This document shows positions 9,505-21,664 of a DNA stretch of 64,000 bases, in pieces (position 1 is the first letter of the stretch; every line of letters starts with the position of its first letter). The DNA comes from Chondrus crispus. Lineage: Eukaryota > Rhodophyta > Florideophyceae > Gigartinales > Gigartinaceae. Where the stretch lies: positions 106,577 to 170,576 of the forward strand of contig NW_005179036.1 in the NCBI RefSeq assembly GCF_000350225.1, written 5' to 3'. The notes beneath the pieces were generated by a model, which did not search any database, was not told the DNA's origin, and saw only the letters and a program-made list of their open reading frames with translations. Made by a program: the position numbers and the translations under genes.

Positions 9505-10137
9505 TGTGGTGCATTGACACCCCTCATCTTCTCATTCGGGACACCTGTCCCCGGCCAGCGCGGCCTGCCCCCCCTCCGGTGCCCACGTGTACCTCACGCC
9601 ACGTGTAACCGGGCATCAAGGCCGCTGTGTCCAGGTGCCATTCCCTACCTGTAACGGTTGTCATACCTCCCCAAGAAGAGTTTCTCCGGCCATCGCCGCC
9701 GTCGTTCAATTTAGTATTTTTTAGTTTAATTAATTATAGCTCCGACGTCGGCTAGTATATAGCCGACGTCCGACCCTGAGTAAAACCGTACGAAGCTTTG
9801 GGTCTACAACGCGGGTTTCTGGAACGGAGTCGTAGCCTCGCGTCGGTCCCCGTCCCACGACGGTACCCTGCGAGCCATCTACGTCCCGATTCCCTCCTGC
9901 CTCTACCGCGCGCGTTGTCCCGCCATGCCCGGCTCTCCGCGCGACAGCTGTCCCTACCGCTCCGCCCCTCCTGGGCCCCTGTTTTCCCACTTTTTCCCTT
10001 ACTTTCCCTACTGCGCTTCGCGCTCGGCCCCGTACCGGTCCCTTACGGGTGGTCTCCCGATAATCCCCTACACGCGCCCCCCGAACACGCGCGCTCTGCC
10101 AGAGGGGGATCCCACCCTTCCCCCTCAGTGCACGACA
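9505..10137 (+). repeat. 5' LTR of element A
   Basis: 633 bases, begins TGTGGTGCA and ends CACGACA. It contains a palindromic GGGACACCTGTCCCC (9538-9552). A TATA-containing inverted repeat at 9744-9770 has 11-bp arms GACGTCGGCTA/TAGCCGACGTC around GTATA and is the probable core promoter. Confidence 0.92.
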
Positions 10138-10140
10138 TTT

Positions 10141-10158
10141 TGGTCTCCCGACCTAGAA
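10141..10158 (+). other. Primer-binding site of element A
   Basis: TGGTCTCCCGACCTAGAA starts three bases after the LTR and begins with TGG, as needed to pair with a tRNA 3' CCA end. The identical 18 bases occupy the same place in element B (36947-36964, minus strand). Two diverged elements sharing exactly this sequence supports the call. I cannot name the tRNA. Confidence 0.75.
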
Positions 10159-10243
10159 GTCTACGGAGTGTCCCTTATCCCTTACCGTTTTTGGTCCTAG
10201 GTGTCCTATTTCTGTTTCAACAGGTTTCGACAAGCTCAAGGCT

Positions 10244-13200
10244 ATGGTATCCGGGTCCGCTTCGTCCCGTGAGACCCGTCCTCGAGACGTGCCTCCGCCA
10301 GTTGCGGCGTGGATCACTCGGAGTTGTCGCGAGACTCTCCGAGAAGCCGAAAGATTCACGCTCAATACTGTAGCGGAGAAGCTCGCAGCGCAACCGTCGG
10401 CGCTGCGAGAAAACCTCAAGACTTTTATTGAGGAAACAATCGCGGCCCAAGCCGAGGTACAAGCCGCGCGAGAGCGCGATCGCCTAACCGCCCTGGAAGG
10501 CGTGCTCACCAAGGCCTGGCAGCCGGACATAGCTGCCAGCGCCAAGGAGGCTGCCACCCTGCGTAAGCAAGAGGAGACCGCCACGGCGGAGGAACTCAAG
10601 GCCCTCCGTCGAGAAATTGCCATCTTGAAGACGCAAACATCAGCCCCCGCTGCTGGAATCCCTCCGACTACAGTCGGAGTAGCTACTCTCCCTCCCGCGG
10701 AGGGGTTGCCCCCGTTGAATAAGAGCCTGCTCTTTTCCAACGTGACAACGCCGGCGCTGCAAGCCGCGGGGGTACCGGTCCCCTCCATGGAGACCGCTCC
10801 CCAATTCTCCGCCACTCCGCAGGCATCGCGAACCGCGGCTGGAGCCTCCCGCAAGGGAGCCTCCGCCGGACCTGTCCACCTTGAAGGCGATTTACCTTCC
10901 CAGAATTTACGGGGAGGGAACCCCGATCAAGGGGGAAGCTCAGACGACGAGGGGAGTGGACGACGAAAAAAGTCCAAACCCAGTCGGAAAGAGCGGAAGG
11001 CGAACCGTCGCAAAGGACGAAATTATGGTTATCCTCCGGACGGGTACTCGAGCCCGTCCTCGTCATCCTCCTCTGACTCAGAGACCAATTCCGAGTCAGA
11101 GTCCCTTACGGCTCCAACGCCGACGTTCGGCCCCAAACAGAAAAATGTTTCCGTCTGGAAGCCTACGAACCACCGGTTCAGAGGGGTGTGCAACTACCGA
11201 GCCTACCGCCTCGTGGATACCGACCCAACCCTGGACGACCGGGTCTACGCTACCACCCGTAAGAGGGTGCAGTACCTCCTCGTGGTCATGGGGGAGTACA
11301 AATTCAGCGGGGTAGATCCTATCAGGGTCATCAGTTTCCGGGCTCGCTGCAAGGAAAATTTTGACAACGCCAATATGACCGAGGCGATGGCCCTGATGGC
11401 CCTACCCCATCTGCTGGCTCCGCCCGCTAAGGAAGCGTATGACTCCCAGCGGGGACTGCACCGCAAATCTCAGGGGATCGCAAGCTGGGCCGCCGCCGTC
11501 AATTGGCTGTTACGCACGTATGCGACGAACCTCGAGATCGAGCGGGCTCTCACGGCATTGAGGGAGCTACGCCAGAAGCCGGGCGAATTGGAAACCGAGT
11601 ACGCTACTCGAATGTCCACCGCCCTGGGAAGGTGCGGGGACGTGCACTCGGCATACGAGAGACGACCCTCTTCATTGAGGGGCTCACCGCCGCGATCAAG
11701 CCGCTGGTGTTACAAGCTCGCGAGGATCGACCGCGATCCTCGTTCGAGGATATCATCGCCCACGCGCGTTCGCACGGCGACGCCTTCCGGGCCCAGCACC
11801 GGTCTGGGCGCCGCGTGGAGTTCGGGAAGCCCCGCCCGGTTAAACAGGTTCTCGCTGCCCTGGATGGCGCCCCGTCGACGTCGACCGGCCCCCCTCCCAG
11901 TTTTCAAACGGCCCAGGGAGCCGAGAACTACTTCGCTACCGAAGGTGACCACGCCGGGGAGGCTCCTTCCTTCCCGACGGAAGAATCCTCCTTCAACGAC
12001 GGAGACTCGCTGTTTTACGGCGACCGGCGCAAGCCGTATCAACCCGCTCGAGAGCCCGCCGAGGGCTTTCGCGGACTTGCACCGGGGAAAACGTCCCGTA
12101 CTTACCAGAAGGATCTGCGAGGGCCTCCGTCCCCGCAGATCATCTGCTTCACCTGTTATCGGGTCGGGGACCACATTTCCCCCGACTGCGATATGAAGGT
12201 GAAGGATGTAACCCTCGTACCCTACCAGTACGAGAAGTTGACCGCGACCCAAAAGAGCCGAGTGCCTCCGGAGGCGTACCTCCGAGCCGTCGCCCTTCTT
12301 TGTTACGAGGCGAACCGGGTCATGAACCCTGAAGCCGTCGCCGGCCCGCCGCCGCGTGCGGGTACCGGGACGAGGCCCGCTCCGCCCCCCGGGGAAGCTT
12401 CTCCTCCTCCAAAAAACTAGGAGAACCTCAGCCCGCAGCAGCTGAGGTGGACACGGACACATCCCCGGATCACTCGCCCAAGGTGGCGGAACCGTCCTCA
12501 CCTCCCGAGACGGAGAAGCGGTACCGGATACTCGGCTGCAAATACACTGGGCCATCTCAGGGAGGCCCCGACCCCGAACGGCTCTGTACCTTACGCCGAC
12601 CATGGCGGAGAAACACCCCCCCGCTTGCAAGGGGTGTTAGCCATCCCGAGACAGTGCTCGCGCTGTCTCGGCGGAATTACAAGGTCTACGCAGACCTTGG
12701 ATTATCCCCGTCGATATTGGTGCGCCAGCTCACAATATTGGATACAGGAGCTGGCTCCAATTTCGTACGGGCCGACACGCTTCCCTCCGGATGGGAAGCG
12801 CTGATTATTACGGGTGAAATCCCGACGATCGCGGACGCCAATGGGAGGCCATTGCGTACGAGCGGCTAAATCCCCCTCGTGGTGCGGTTAGGTGACCGCA
12901 CCATGAGGTGTACCTTCATCGTCTGTGAACGATTAGCCGCCCCCGTGATACTGGGGTGCGACTTTAACGACAAGTTCGTCGAAGCCATCTACCCACGGCG
13001 GAAGGAGGTCGAACTGGACAACGGTACTAAGATACCCATCGTCCGGAAGCCGGCGTCTCGGGCCGCGAACGCCCTTCCCCTCCCGTCGGAGCAAGAGTAT
13101 GCCCCGCCACTGGGCGGACTTCCCCGAGGCTCAAGGTGTCGCGCGCCGTGCAGATCCCGGCGGGCACCCAGATTTGGGTATACGTCACAAGTGGACGGGC

Positions 13201-16200
13201 CGGACTCTCGGTCCTCGAGGCGAACCCGCAGTTATATGCGAAGCATCGGATCTCCCTCTCCAACGGTGTGGTGCACATCACCCCGTTGCAAGAGTTCAAG
13301 GTCCTCATGGCGAACTTCTCGACCGCCAACAAGAGTTTGTCGAAGAACCAAGTCGTTGGCTTCGTCACTCCTCATCCGCGGCCGATGGTGCGCACGGCGA
13401 TGCCGTTGGACGCGGTCCTAGCCGCGGAATTCTCCGAGGGGAGCCCCCCTCTACAGGGCGAGAGGCCCCCTCGTGGAGCCCTCCCCCAAGCGGAGCCATC
13501 CCCCCCGCCGGAGGCGGTTCCCCTCGACCACCTGCCGGCGCAAGTGCGAGGGCAGGTCCGCACCATGCTCGCGCCCTACGCCGGAATGTGGGATGGAAAC
13601 TTGGGCGAAGTTCGAGCGACAGAACATCGCATCGAACTCACCCCCGGCGCCAAGCCGTTTCGATGTCAGCCCTATCGAGCTGGTCCCCGCGCCCGTGAGG
13701 CGGAACAAGCCTCGGTTGACGAGATGTTAGCCGGCGGGGTAATTTCCCGGTCCAAGTCCGAATGGGCGTCCCCCGTCGTGCTCATCCCCAAGTCAGATGG
13801 GAGCCTCCGTTTCTGCATCGATTATCGACGGTTGAACGCGTTGACCGTGCGAGATACGTACCCCATCCCTCGCATGGACGAGTGTCTTGACACACTCGGG
13901 GGAGCCAAGGTCTTTTCTACCCTTGAGTGTAACTCCGGGTACTGGCAAATTCCAGTCGCCAAGGAGGATCGACCGAAGACCACGTTTACGTGCCACGCCG
14001 GGACGTATCAATTCAACCGTATGCCTTTCGGGTTGATGAACGCCCCGGCCACCTTTCAACGTATGCTGGATATCCTCCTCTCAGGCTATCGCTGGAAGAG
14101 CTGTCTCATGTACCTGGATGATATCATAATCTTCTCCAAGGATTATGACACGCACCTCAAGGATGTGGACGTAATACTCCGTGCCCTGCAGCAGGAGGGA
14201 TTATCACTTAAACTTAACAAGTGCAAGTTTTTTCAGGACTCTGTCGAGTACCTGGGACATATCATTCGACCGGGCGAACTCGAGGTGCACCCGAAGAATG
14301 TGAAAGCGCTCTCAGAAGCGACTCAACCACAGACCCAGACCGAGCTGCGCTCGTTCTTGGGAATGTGTAATGTCTACTGACGTTTCGTCGATCATTTCGC
14401 CAAGATAGCGGCGCCCCTTACGGCTATGCTCCGAAAAGGAGAGCCGGATGTCCTCCCCGATCTGGATGAAGAGCAGACCACGGCCTTCCAGACACTGAAG
14501 GAGTGCTTAATTTCGCCTCCGGTCTTAAAACTCCCAAGAGTGGGGCGCCCCTACTCACTGGACATGGATGCGTCAGACGCTCAGTTGGGCTGCACACTAC
14601 TGCAGACCCACGAGGATGGACACCGGTACCCTGTCGGGTATTAGTCACGCACGCTCTCGTCAGCAGAACGCAACTACTCGACAACCGAGAAGGAATGCCT
14701 CGCCATCGTATGGGCGGTACAGACGCTCCGCCCGTACCTGGAAAGGGAGCGGTTCACGGTCAACACCGACCACCACTCCCTGCGGTGGCTGATGAACCTC
14801 GCCGATGCGAGTGGCCGACTTGCCCGGTGGCGCTTGCGCCTTGCCGAGTATGACTTCGACGTAACCTACGTGAAGGGAATCAAGAACTGCCTGGCCGATG
14901 CGCTGAGTCGTATCCCATCGACGGGAGGCACGACTATCCCGATCGACGAAGAAATTCCTTGCTACACCGTCATGAATTTCGACGATGAGCCTCAGCATCA
15001 AGAGGAGACCTACGACACCACCGACGTCGAAATTTCCGCTGGCTGCTACGCGCTGGACCCTCCGGCCTCGATGGCCGCAATAGCCCACGAAGACTTCTCT
15101 CGTGAACAGCACTCCGATCCATTTTGTAAGGAGGTGACTTCCCGTCTTGAGAAAGGGGAGGGGTTCGCTGAATTGCGCCGGTCCCGATTCTTCGTGAATC
15201 AGGAAGGGCTGGTCTGCCGGAAAGCCCACCTCGACGGTGTGGAACATATCGTAGTGCCCACAACCCTCCGGGAAAGGTTGCTGTACTTGTGGCATTATCC
15301 CGCCACCTCCGGCCATCCGGGAGGCAGGCGATTGTTCTATACGCTAAGACAGCGGTTTATTGGCCAAGCATGTCGGTGGACTCCTACGCGACCGTAAGGA
15401 TGTGTCCCGACTGCGCGAAGGCACGCATCAAACTGCGGAAGCACAACTCTGAGTTGAAGACATTTCCTCCGTCAGGGCCCCTGGAGTACATCGCCATCGA
15501 CATTCTCGGCGAGCTTCCCCGTACACCAAGAGGAAACCGTTACCTCTTGGTGATGACGGACAGATACTCCAGGCTGACTAGGACGGTCCCGCTCAAGAGG
15601 ATTACGGCTGAAACGGTTGCGCAAGCGTTCATTTCCCACTGGGTGTTTGTATACGGCGCCCCAGTGAAACTTCTCTCCGATAACGGAGGACAATTCACCT
15701 CGAGGTTTTTCCTCGCCGTGTGCAAGATACTCTCAATTGAGAGCGTGTTTACCACGGCATACCACCCCCAAACTAATGGGCAGGTGGAAAGATTCAACCG
15801 GACGTTGGTATCCACCCTCCGGCATTACCTCGCCGATAATCAACGTGACTGGGATCAGTACACGGACGCGCTGACGTACGGCTATAATTGCACGGCGAAC
15901 AGGATGATCGGTATGCGACCGTTCGACCTGGTATTATCCCGGACCCCGAGTCCGTTATCCCTGCAACAAACGCCGCTGTTGGACCCATCCGCCTCAAGGG
16001 AGCAGTTCAAGATCCGCTACCTAGCGTGACTCCGCAGCCTGATGTCGACGGCCAGCCGCAACTTGCTGGCCGGGCAGGAGCGGTATAAGAACGATTTCGA
16101 TAATCGGATACGCCACCCCACCCCGGATTATCGGGTGGGGGATCAAGTACTCGTGAACCGCGAGGCTGCGCTACGGTCCGAAGAAAAAACGGACAAGGAC

Positions 16201-17085
16201 CGGGTTAACAATAAGCTCGCACCGCGGACCGAGGGACCCTTCCCTGTCGTACAGGTAGACGACCACACCGTCACTATCTTACGGGGGACGGGACTGAAAG
16301 ACCGGCTCTCTCGCGACCGGGTCGTCAGGTCTCCCCCGCTGCGTAGCAACGTGACAGATCCCCCGCTGGGACCGGGGTCCTCAAACAGGGAAGATGTAAA
16401 CCTCCCCGACGCGACCCCTTCGGAAGGGACACCCGCGACGCCGGCGCTCGCAAGACCGCGGCCGCCGGGGCTGATGGACGCCGTCATCGCCGGGGGAACC
16501 GAGGACGCCCTCACACTTCTCGCTGGGTTCCGCTCTCAAATCGGGGCGACCCGCCCCGAAACAGCGAACCACCCCCCGCTGCCGGACTCAAGGCCCCGAA
16601 CGAAGGACACGCGTCCCGTTACGCGCTCGCAAACGGCGAGGGAACCCCACGAGCCAACAGTGGACCCTACGGAACCACCCGCGCCCCGCCGCGACAGGGC
16701 CTCCGGCCCCCCGGCGACCGACCCCGCTCACCGCGCGTTCATCTCGTCTGGTGCGGCGCGCATGGCCGCGAGGTGCACGTTCCGACCCGACGCCTTCCGC
16801 GTACCCCTACGCGTGCCATAGAGGCAGGCCCTACCTCGTGCGTCCTCTGCGGGAGACCCCACCGACGCCTACGTCGTGCAATCGCTAACCGGGCACGGGC
16901 CGGGAGAGGACGGGCTCCCCCTGTTTCGCGTACGTTGGTACGGGTACAGCGACGCCGAGTCGACCCGGGAACCCGCCCGTCATATCGACTACAACACGGT
17001 CGCGCGATACTGCCGGAAAAAGCGGATACCAATCCCGGACCGTGCGCTATGGGCTCATCCCGACGGCGTCAGACTCGAGAATTAA
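10244..17085 (+). pseudogene. gag-pol region of element A (fossil)
   Basis: Parts in order: gag about 10244-12420, with a coiled-coil-prone N-terminal half, a Ser-rich stretch near 11050-11100 and a zinc-knuckle-like Cys/His motif near 12150-12195; aspartic protease about 12660-13000 (LDTGAGSNF); reverse transcriptase about 13690-14370 (YLDDIIIFS); RNase H about 14540-14920; integrase about 15250-15950, with an HHCC-type zinc region and a DDE core including LLSDNGGQF; and a chromodomain-like tail about 16870-17085 (LFRVRWYGYSD). This is the chromovirus order. The region is interrupted several times and is not one open frame, so this copy looks dead. Confidence 0.88.
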
Positions 17086-18457
17086 GCGGGTTGGAGCGCG
17101 GCCCGGTACTCCCCTGAGAAGGTACGAGGGCCAACTGTACGGCCCCATGGAAACGCGCGACGCGACGGCACAAACCGCCTCCGGGGCCACTCCGCCAGCC
17201 AGCCACGGGCCGCCCACCTGTTACATTTGATTTTTCGACTTTTTGAATTTTTTTGAAGTGGGTTTATTTTCGTTAATTTTTCGGGAAGTTCCCCTGCCGG
17301 ACGAGGACGGACCACCGACACGTCCCTTCGGTTTGTTGGCAGTGTCTCCTCCCCCGACGTACGGCGGGTACCTACCCGTCCCCCGCTCGGGGACGGCAAC
17401 CGCGCGCGCGGAGGACTCCCCGCGACACCCGGCAAGGTGCCACATCCCGCGCTCTCGCGGTCCACCACCCCTCCACAGGGAGAAAATTCTCGCGTCAAGA
17501 CGAGCTCCTGCCGGCGTCGGGCGGAATCACCGCCCCCCCCGCCAGAGCGCAGAAGACTTGTTCCTCAACGGAGAAGTGGCGCACATCGCGCCGGTGACGC
17601 GTATGGCCTCGCTCCGGCCATATGGCTGGGAGGGAGGTAGCGTATCCATCCCAGACAGCATGGGCCTCCCCGCCTCCGAAGGGGCAACGTCCCCTGGGGA
17701 CCGCCGGCGGGGTCGGCGTGCGCAACCGCGAATGGTCACCCTCGGCTCGCTGAAACGGGGGACACCACGCGCCCCCCTCTTCCGCTCGACGGACGGTGGT
17801 ACCACCCACGACCTCCGCCACTGCCCCAAGGACGCGGCAAATGGGAGACGACCCGCCTTCGCGGGTCGCCGTGGCGGCGTTCTGCGCTTCGTCGCGTCCC
17901 CTCAGCGTCCAACTCGTTCCCTGACGTACCAACCCCTTTTCCTACAGAATCAGGAAAACTACAGCCGACCTCCGTGTCGTCCAACCCCTCCCCAGCGGAG
18001 GCCGGAACTACGCCTCGGACAGCACGCGGACCCACCTATACGACTCGCGGAACAAGCTACAGAGTCAGGGGTCCCTATTGCCGTCGCGTCGTTTATTTCC
18101 TCGGACTATCCGAGAACGGCTCCCCGTCCAGCAATGACGCCGACGAACACCTTACCACCGCAGTGAGCGGTGACTTCTGCTACCGACCTCGCGTCGTTTA
18201 TTTCCTCGGACTATCCGAGAATGGCTCCCCGTCCAGCAATGACGCCGACGGACCCCTGAGCGGTGACCTCCGCTACCGACCTCGCGTCGTTTATTTCCTC
18301 GGACTATCCGAGAACGGCTCCCCGTCCGGCAATGACGCCGACGGACACCTTACCACAGCAGCGAGCTGTGACGTCCACCCTCGACCTCGCCTCGGCTGAC
18401 CCTCGCCCTCGACGAGCCCCCATCTCCTCGGCTCAGCTGTCGAGGGATCATCGGATC
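17086..18457. other. 3' region of element A between pol and antisense gene
   Basis: About 1.4 kb within element A. An AT-rich spot at 17221-17285 stands out in GC-rich sequence. It also holds the tandem repeat listed separately. Open frames here show no domain and look like by-products of high GC. Confidence 0.5.
18084..18386 (+). repeat. Tandem repeat, three units (105, 93, 105 bases), in element A
   Basis: Units start at 18084, 18189 and 18282, each with TCGCGTCGTTTATTTCCTCG and followed by nearly the same GGACTATCCGAGAA..GGCTCCCCGTCC. A short start of a fourth unit follows at 18387. They lie just downstream of the antisense frame's stop codon. Possible roles are 3' end formation of one or both transcripts or an RNA structure; neither is shown. 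Confidence 0.88.
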
Positions 18458-20068
18458 TCACGGGTCGCTTTCCGCCCCGTAGTCCGCGAGGTCTTCCTCG
18501 CGAACCGCCTCCACCTCCTCAACCTGCGGCGGTTCTGCGGAACCCCCCTCCGCGGGCCCGGGCCCCGCCGAGGCGGGCGCCGTCCGGGACATCGTGGCCC
18601 CCGCGTCCCCTACCGGCGACAAGGGCGCCACGCGCACGACCACCTCGGGCGTCTCCCTGGCGACCTCGCGAGTCCTCGTCGCCTCCTCCGCGATCAGACG
18701 ATACAACTGAGCTCGCCACGGCGGGTTATTCAACCACCTACGCAGCTCCGCGTCCGTCATCGTCGCTGTATCGCGTCTCTCTACCCACCTCGGGCAGGGG
18801 TCCTCAGCCCCCTTCCCGTAACCGACTCCACGACGCCGGACGCGTCGACCCTCGCCCTCCCGCTCCACGACCCGGACTTCTCCGGAACGTCCCCCTCCGC
18901 CGTCACCTTCGGCGACCCCTTCCCCTCCTCTCAGGAATTCCGGTTGGTCCAGGCGGAGCGTTCCGCTCTCGAGCCGGACCCAGTTGCCACGGTCCGGGCG
19001 CCCCTTGTCATGCTGTCTCCCAGGGGAGTAGTGCCTGCTCCGGGGGTTGTCAAAATGATGGCCCTGGGCGTAAGGGACGCGCGTCCAGTAGATGTCCCCG
19101 TGGAGAGTCAGGAGGACCTGTAACTGTCGTTGTGCTTCTGTGCCACCCAAGATGCGCGTCAAGTCCAGTCGGTGCAACCACTCCACGACCATGGTCGGGA
19201 GGATAAACAACCGCCCCTCGTGGGCATACTTCAAGAACCGCCCGGCAACTAAGGCGAGCCACTCGCTAAGGAAGACCATCCAGCGTGCGGACTGAGGGTC
19301 CTCCATGAGACTCAGTCCAAAGTACACCACGCACGGGGGAATTTCCGCAATGAAGTCGGCAGGGACTTCATACTGCGCAAACCACGCCGGTATCTCAGGA
19401 TACCGCGTGCTCAACACCGTCCGCTCGAATGTCTTTACCTCCACCCATTCGTATGCGACGAACACCCCCGTCCGATTGCGCATGCGTCGCTCAAACTTGA
19501 GTTTGGTGTGCATCGCGGGGTCGCGCCTCCGATCTGGGGATCGAACGAAGTTCTCTGGCAACAGAGGTCGGTCCCAGGCCATCATGGCCACCGAGGGTTC
19601 TTCCTCCCGGATGCGGAGATCATCAAAAATTCGTTTCAGATTCGCAACGTACCCCCGGTCCCCGTCCGCCCGATACGCCAAGGTGTCCAGGTTCCAAGCC
19701 CGAGGGACGAGCCTGTTGCAGGGGGTACGGCGTATACGTTGCCGAATTAATTCCACAAAGGCCACACGGGTCTCCGTGTTCACCCGTCTGAATTCCGGAC
19801 GTAACAAAGCCGGCTCCACGACTAGGCGGTGCGTGAAGTCGCGAGAGCCGACGGCCGCCACGCTCAAACCCCCACGGAGTTCCCCCGTGGACGTCGCGTA
19901 CGCACGGATCAATTCCGCGTCGCGCAAACCCTCCGACACCATGAAAGGGGCTCGCTCAAAGAGTAGCGCATCGTCGTACAAGTTTCGACCCCATAAGTCC
20001 CGGGGGCGGGGCCACCGCTCGCCCTGAGAGGACGAAACCCCTGCGAAGGAGTGCAGCGGTGCGTGCAT
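18458..20068 (-). CDS. Antisense accessory protein of Ty3/gypsy element A, open frame whole
   Basis: 536 residues on the strand opposite to gag-pol, between pol and the 3' LTR. No known domain is recognised. There is no signal peptide or clear membrane helix, so it does not look like an envelope. Conserved features shared with elements B and D include: an N-terminal block with LFERAPF and EGLRD (about 36-50); DTLAYRADGDRGYVANL (about 128-144); KFERRMRNRTGVFVAYEWVE (about 191-210); RYPEIPAWFAQYEV (about 222-235); DPQSARWMVFLSEW (about 257-270); and a stretch ending YSPGR (about 347-351). The tail (400-536) is charged and low in complexity. It starts about 970 bases inside the 3' LTR. The frame is open although the same copy's gag-pol is decayed. 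Function unknown; a nucleic-acid or capsid-associated regulator is a guess only. Confidence 0.72.
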   Translation of the reverse strand: MHAPLHSFAGVSSSQGERWPRPRDLWGRNLYDDALLFERAPFMVSEGLRDAELIRAYATSTGELRGGLSVAAVGSRDFTHRLVVEPALLRPEFRRVNTETRVAFVELIRQRIRRTPCNRLVPRAWNLDTLAYRADGDRGYVANLKRIFDDLRIREEEPSVAMMAWDRPLLPENFVRSPDRRRDPAMHTKLKFERRMRNRTGVFVAYEWVEVKTFERTVLSTRYPEIPAWFAQYEVPADFIAEIPPCVVYFGLSLMEDPQSARWMVFLSEWLALVAGRFLKYAHEGRLFILPTMVVEWLHRLDLTRILGGTEAQRQLQVLLTLHGDIYWTRVPYAQGHHFDNPRSRHYSPGRQHDKGRPDRGNWVRLESGTLRLDQPEFLRGGEGVAEGDGGGGRSGEVRVVEREGEGRRVRRRGVGYGKGAEDPCPRWVERRDTATMTDAELRRWLNNPPWRAQLYRLIAEEATRTREVARETPEVVVRVAPLSPVGDAGATMSRTAPASAGPGPAEGGSAEPPQVEEVEAVREEDLADYGAESDP

Positions 20069-21023
20069 CTCGCTCGCGCCGGTGTACTGTGCGAGATCGG
20101 GTCGAAGGTCCGCTCTCCGAAGTCAGAGTCCCGGCTGTGTCAAGGGGGACGGGTTGCTACAGCGTACCTCACGCCTCGTGCGCTCCGCGTGCGCACCGGG
20201 GTATGGCGGTTCCACGAGAAGAAACGTGAGTCGTCGCCACGGGCCGGCGACCGCCGGCCCGTCCCCAGAGACGAGCGGCTCCCTATACTCCCCCGCCATC
20301 TACGTTTCGCCTCTTCGTTGCGCCTCCGGTCCTGGCTGCCGGGGGATCGAGAAATTCCGCGGCGGTACACGGACCGCCAGAATTAGAATTCGCGGGGACG
20401 GCCGGGATTAAGAGGAGTTTATGGGACATACGTACTGCCCCGACTCACGGCCCCTGTGCCGGGATATGTGCCCCCGGTCAGGACACCTGTCCACGTTGAG
20501 CCGACCGGAGCTCGAGTAGCTCCTACCCTCGGATCGGGCTGACCAAGCTCACCCCGCGCCGGTTCGCATATCTGATACTCTCGGGACCCCCAAGACGCAC
20601 CGCGCGCTCGTGACGACGCACCCCCGGCTCGTGGTGTCGCACCACGCGCGCGAACGCGAAGAAAGGAGCGTGCGCGAAACGTCGCGCTCGCGAACAAGGA
20701 GACCGGTATATGGGCTTACGTCGCGCTCCCGACCCGGGCAAGTACGCACGCGTACGAGGCTTGCTCGTGCGCAGGACAAGGCGCGGGCACCGGGACGCGC
20801 TCAGGACGCGTCGATAGGAACGTGGGTGAACTGCCGCGGTCGTGAGCGAGGAAACACGTGCGCCCGGGGTGTGCTCATGACACGCCGAAGGGAGCGCGGG
20901 ACAACGTCGCGCGCGACAACATAGGCAAGTGCGCGGGTACGAAGCTCAACACCCTGGCGCGAAGACGTGACCACCGGCGATCCATTGGATGCCAGATTCC
21001 GCGTTTGCGAGGACGCTCTACTC

Positions 21024-21037
21024 AAAGAGGGGGGCTA
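21024..21037 (+). other. Polypurine tract of element A
   Basis: AAAGAGGGGGGCTA directly before the 3' LTR start TGTAGTGCA. The same arrangement (purine run, then TGTAGT) recurs at the inner edges of the LTRs of B, C and D. Confidence 0.75.
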
Positions 21038-21664
21038 TGTAGTGCACTGACAGCCCTCATCTTCTCATTCGGGACACCTGTCCCCGGCCAGCGCGGCCTG
21101 CCCCCTCCCCTCCGGTGCCCACGTGTACCTCACGCCACGTGTAACCGGGCATCAAAGCCGCTGTGTCCAGGTGCCATTCCCCACCTGTAACGGTTGTCAT
21201 ACCTCCCCAAGAGGAGTTTCTCCGGCCATCGCCGCCGTCGTTCAATTTAGTTTTTTTAGTTTATAGCTCCGACGTCGGCTAGTATATAGCCGACGTCCGA
21301 CCCTGAGAAAAACCGTACGAAGCTTTGGGTCTACAACGCGGGTTTCTGGAACGGAGTCGTAGCCTCGCGTCGGTCCCCGTCCCACGACGGTACCCTGCGA
21401 GCCATCTACGTCCCGATTCCCTCCTGCCTCTACCGCGCGCGTTGTCCCGCCACGCCCGGCTCTCCGCGCGACAGCTGTCCCTACCGCTCCGCCCCTCCTG
21501 GGCCCCTGTTTTCCCACTTTTTCCCTTACTTTCCCTACTGCGCTTCGCGCCCGGCCCCGTACCGGTCTTTTACGGGTGGTCTCCCGATAATCCCCTACAC
21601 GCGCCCCCCGAACGCGCGCGCTCTGCCAGAGGGGGATCCCACCCTTCCCCCTCAGTGCACGACA
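21038..21664 (+). repeat. 3' LTR of element A
   Basis: 627 bases, TGTAGTGCACTG...CACGACA, collinear with the 5' LTR over its whole length. Followed by the target duplication GGAAA. The TATA-bearing inverted repeat and the GGGACACCTGTCCCC palindrome (21071-21085) are both kept. Confidence 0.92.

Larger units (their letters stand above)
9505..21664 (+). mobile_element. Ty3/gypsy chromovirus element A (12.2 kb), with antisense accessory gene; decayed copy
   Basis: A complete-length LTR retrotransposon: 5' LTR 9505-10137, primer-binding site 10141-10158, gag-pol region about 10244-17085, a 3' region with tandem repeats, an antisense open frame 18458-20068, a polypurine tract and 3' LTR 21038-21664. 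The flanking target duplication is GGAAA at 9500-9504 and 21665-21669. It is inserted in a Harbinger-type transposase gene. The order protease, RT, RNase H, integrase, chromodomain-like tail places it among chromoviruses. The LTRs differ at roughly 13 positions plus a few small indels by my reading (about 97-98% identical), so it is moderately old. Gag-pol is broken at several points and the element is a fossil. The 12 kb length is explained by the extra 3' region. Confidence 0.92.

Noticed and set aside
17243-18166. 307-codon plus-strand frame after pol in element A
   Set aside because: Low-complexity Pro/Arg/Ser translation, runs through the tandem repeat, and is not matched in element B. 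It looks like a composition effect.
18084-18386. Possible CRISPR-like array
   Set aside because: Units are about 100 bases with near-continuous identity and no variable spacers; it is a plain tandem repeat in a eukaryotic element.
18458-20068. Antisense frame read as an envelope gene
   Set aside because: Wrong strand for an envelope gene, no signal peptide, no clear membrane anchor or cleavage site.
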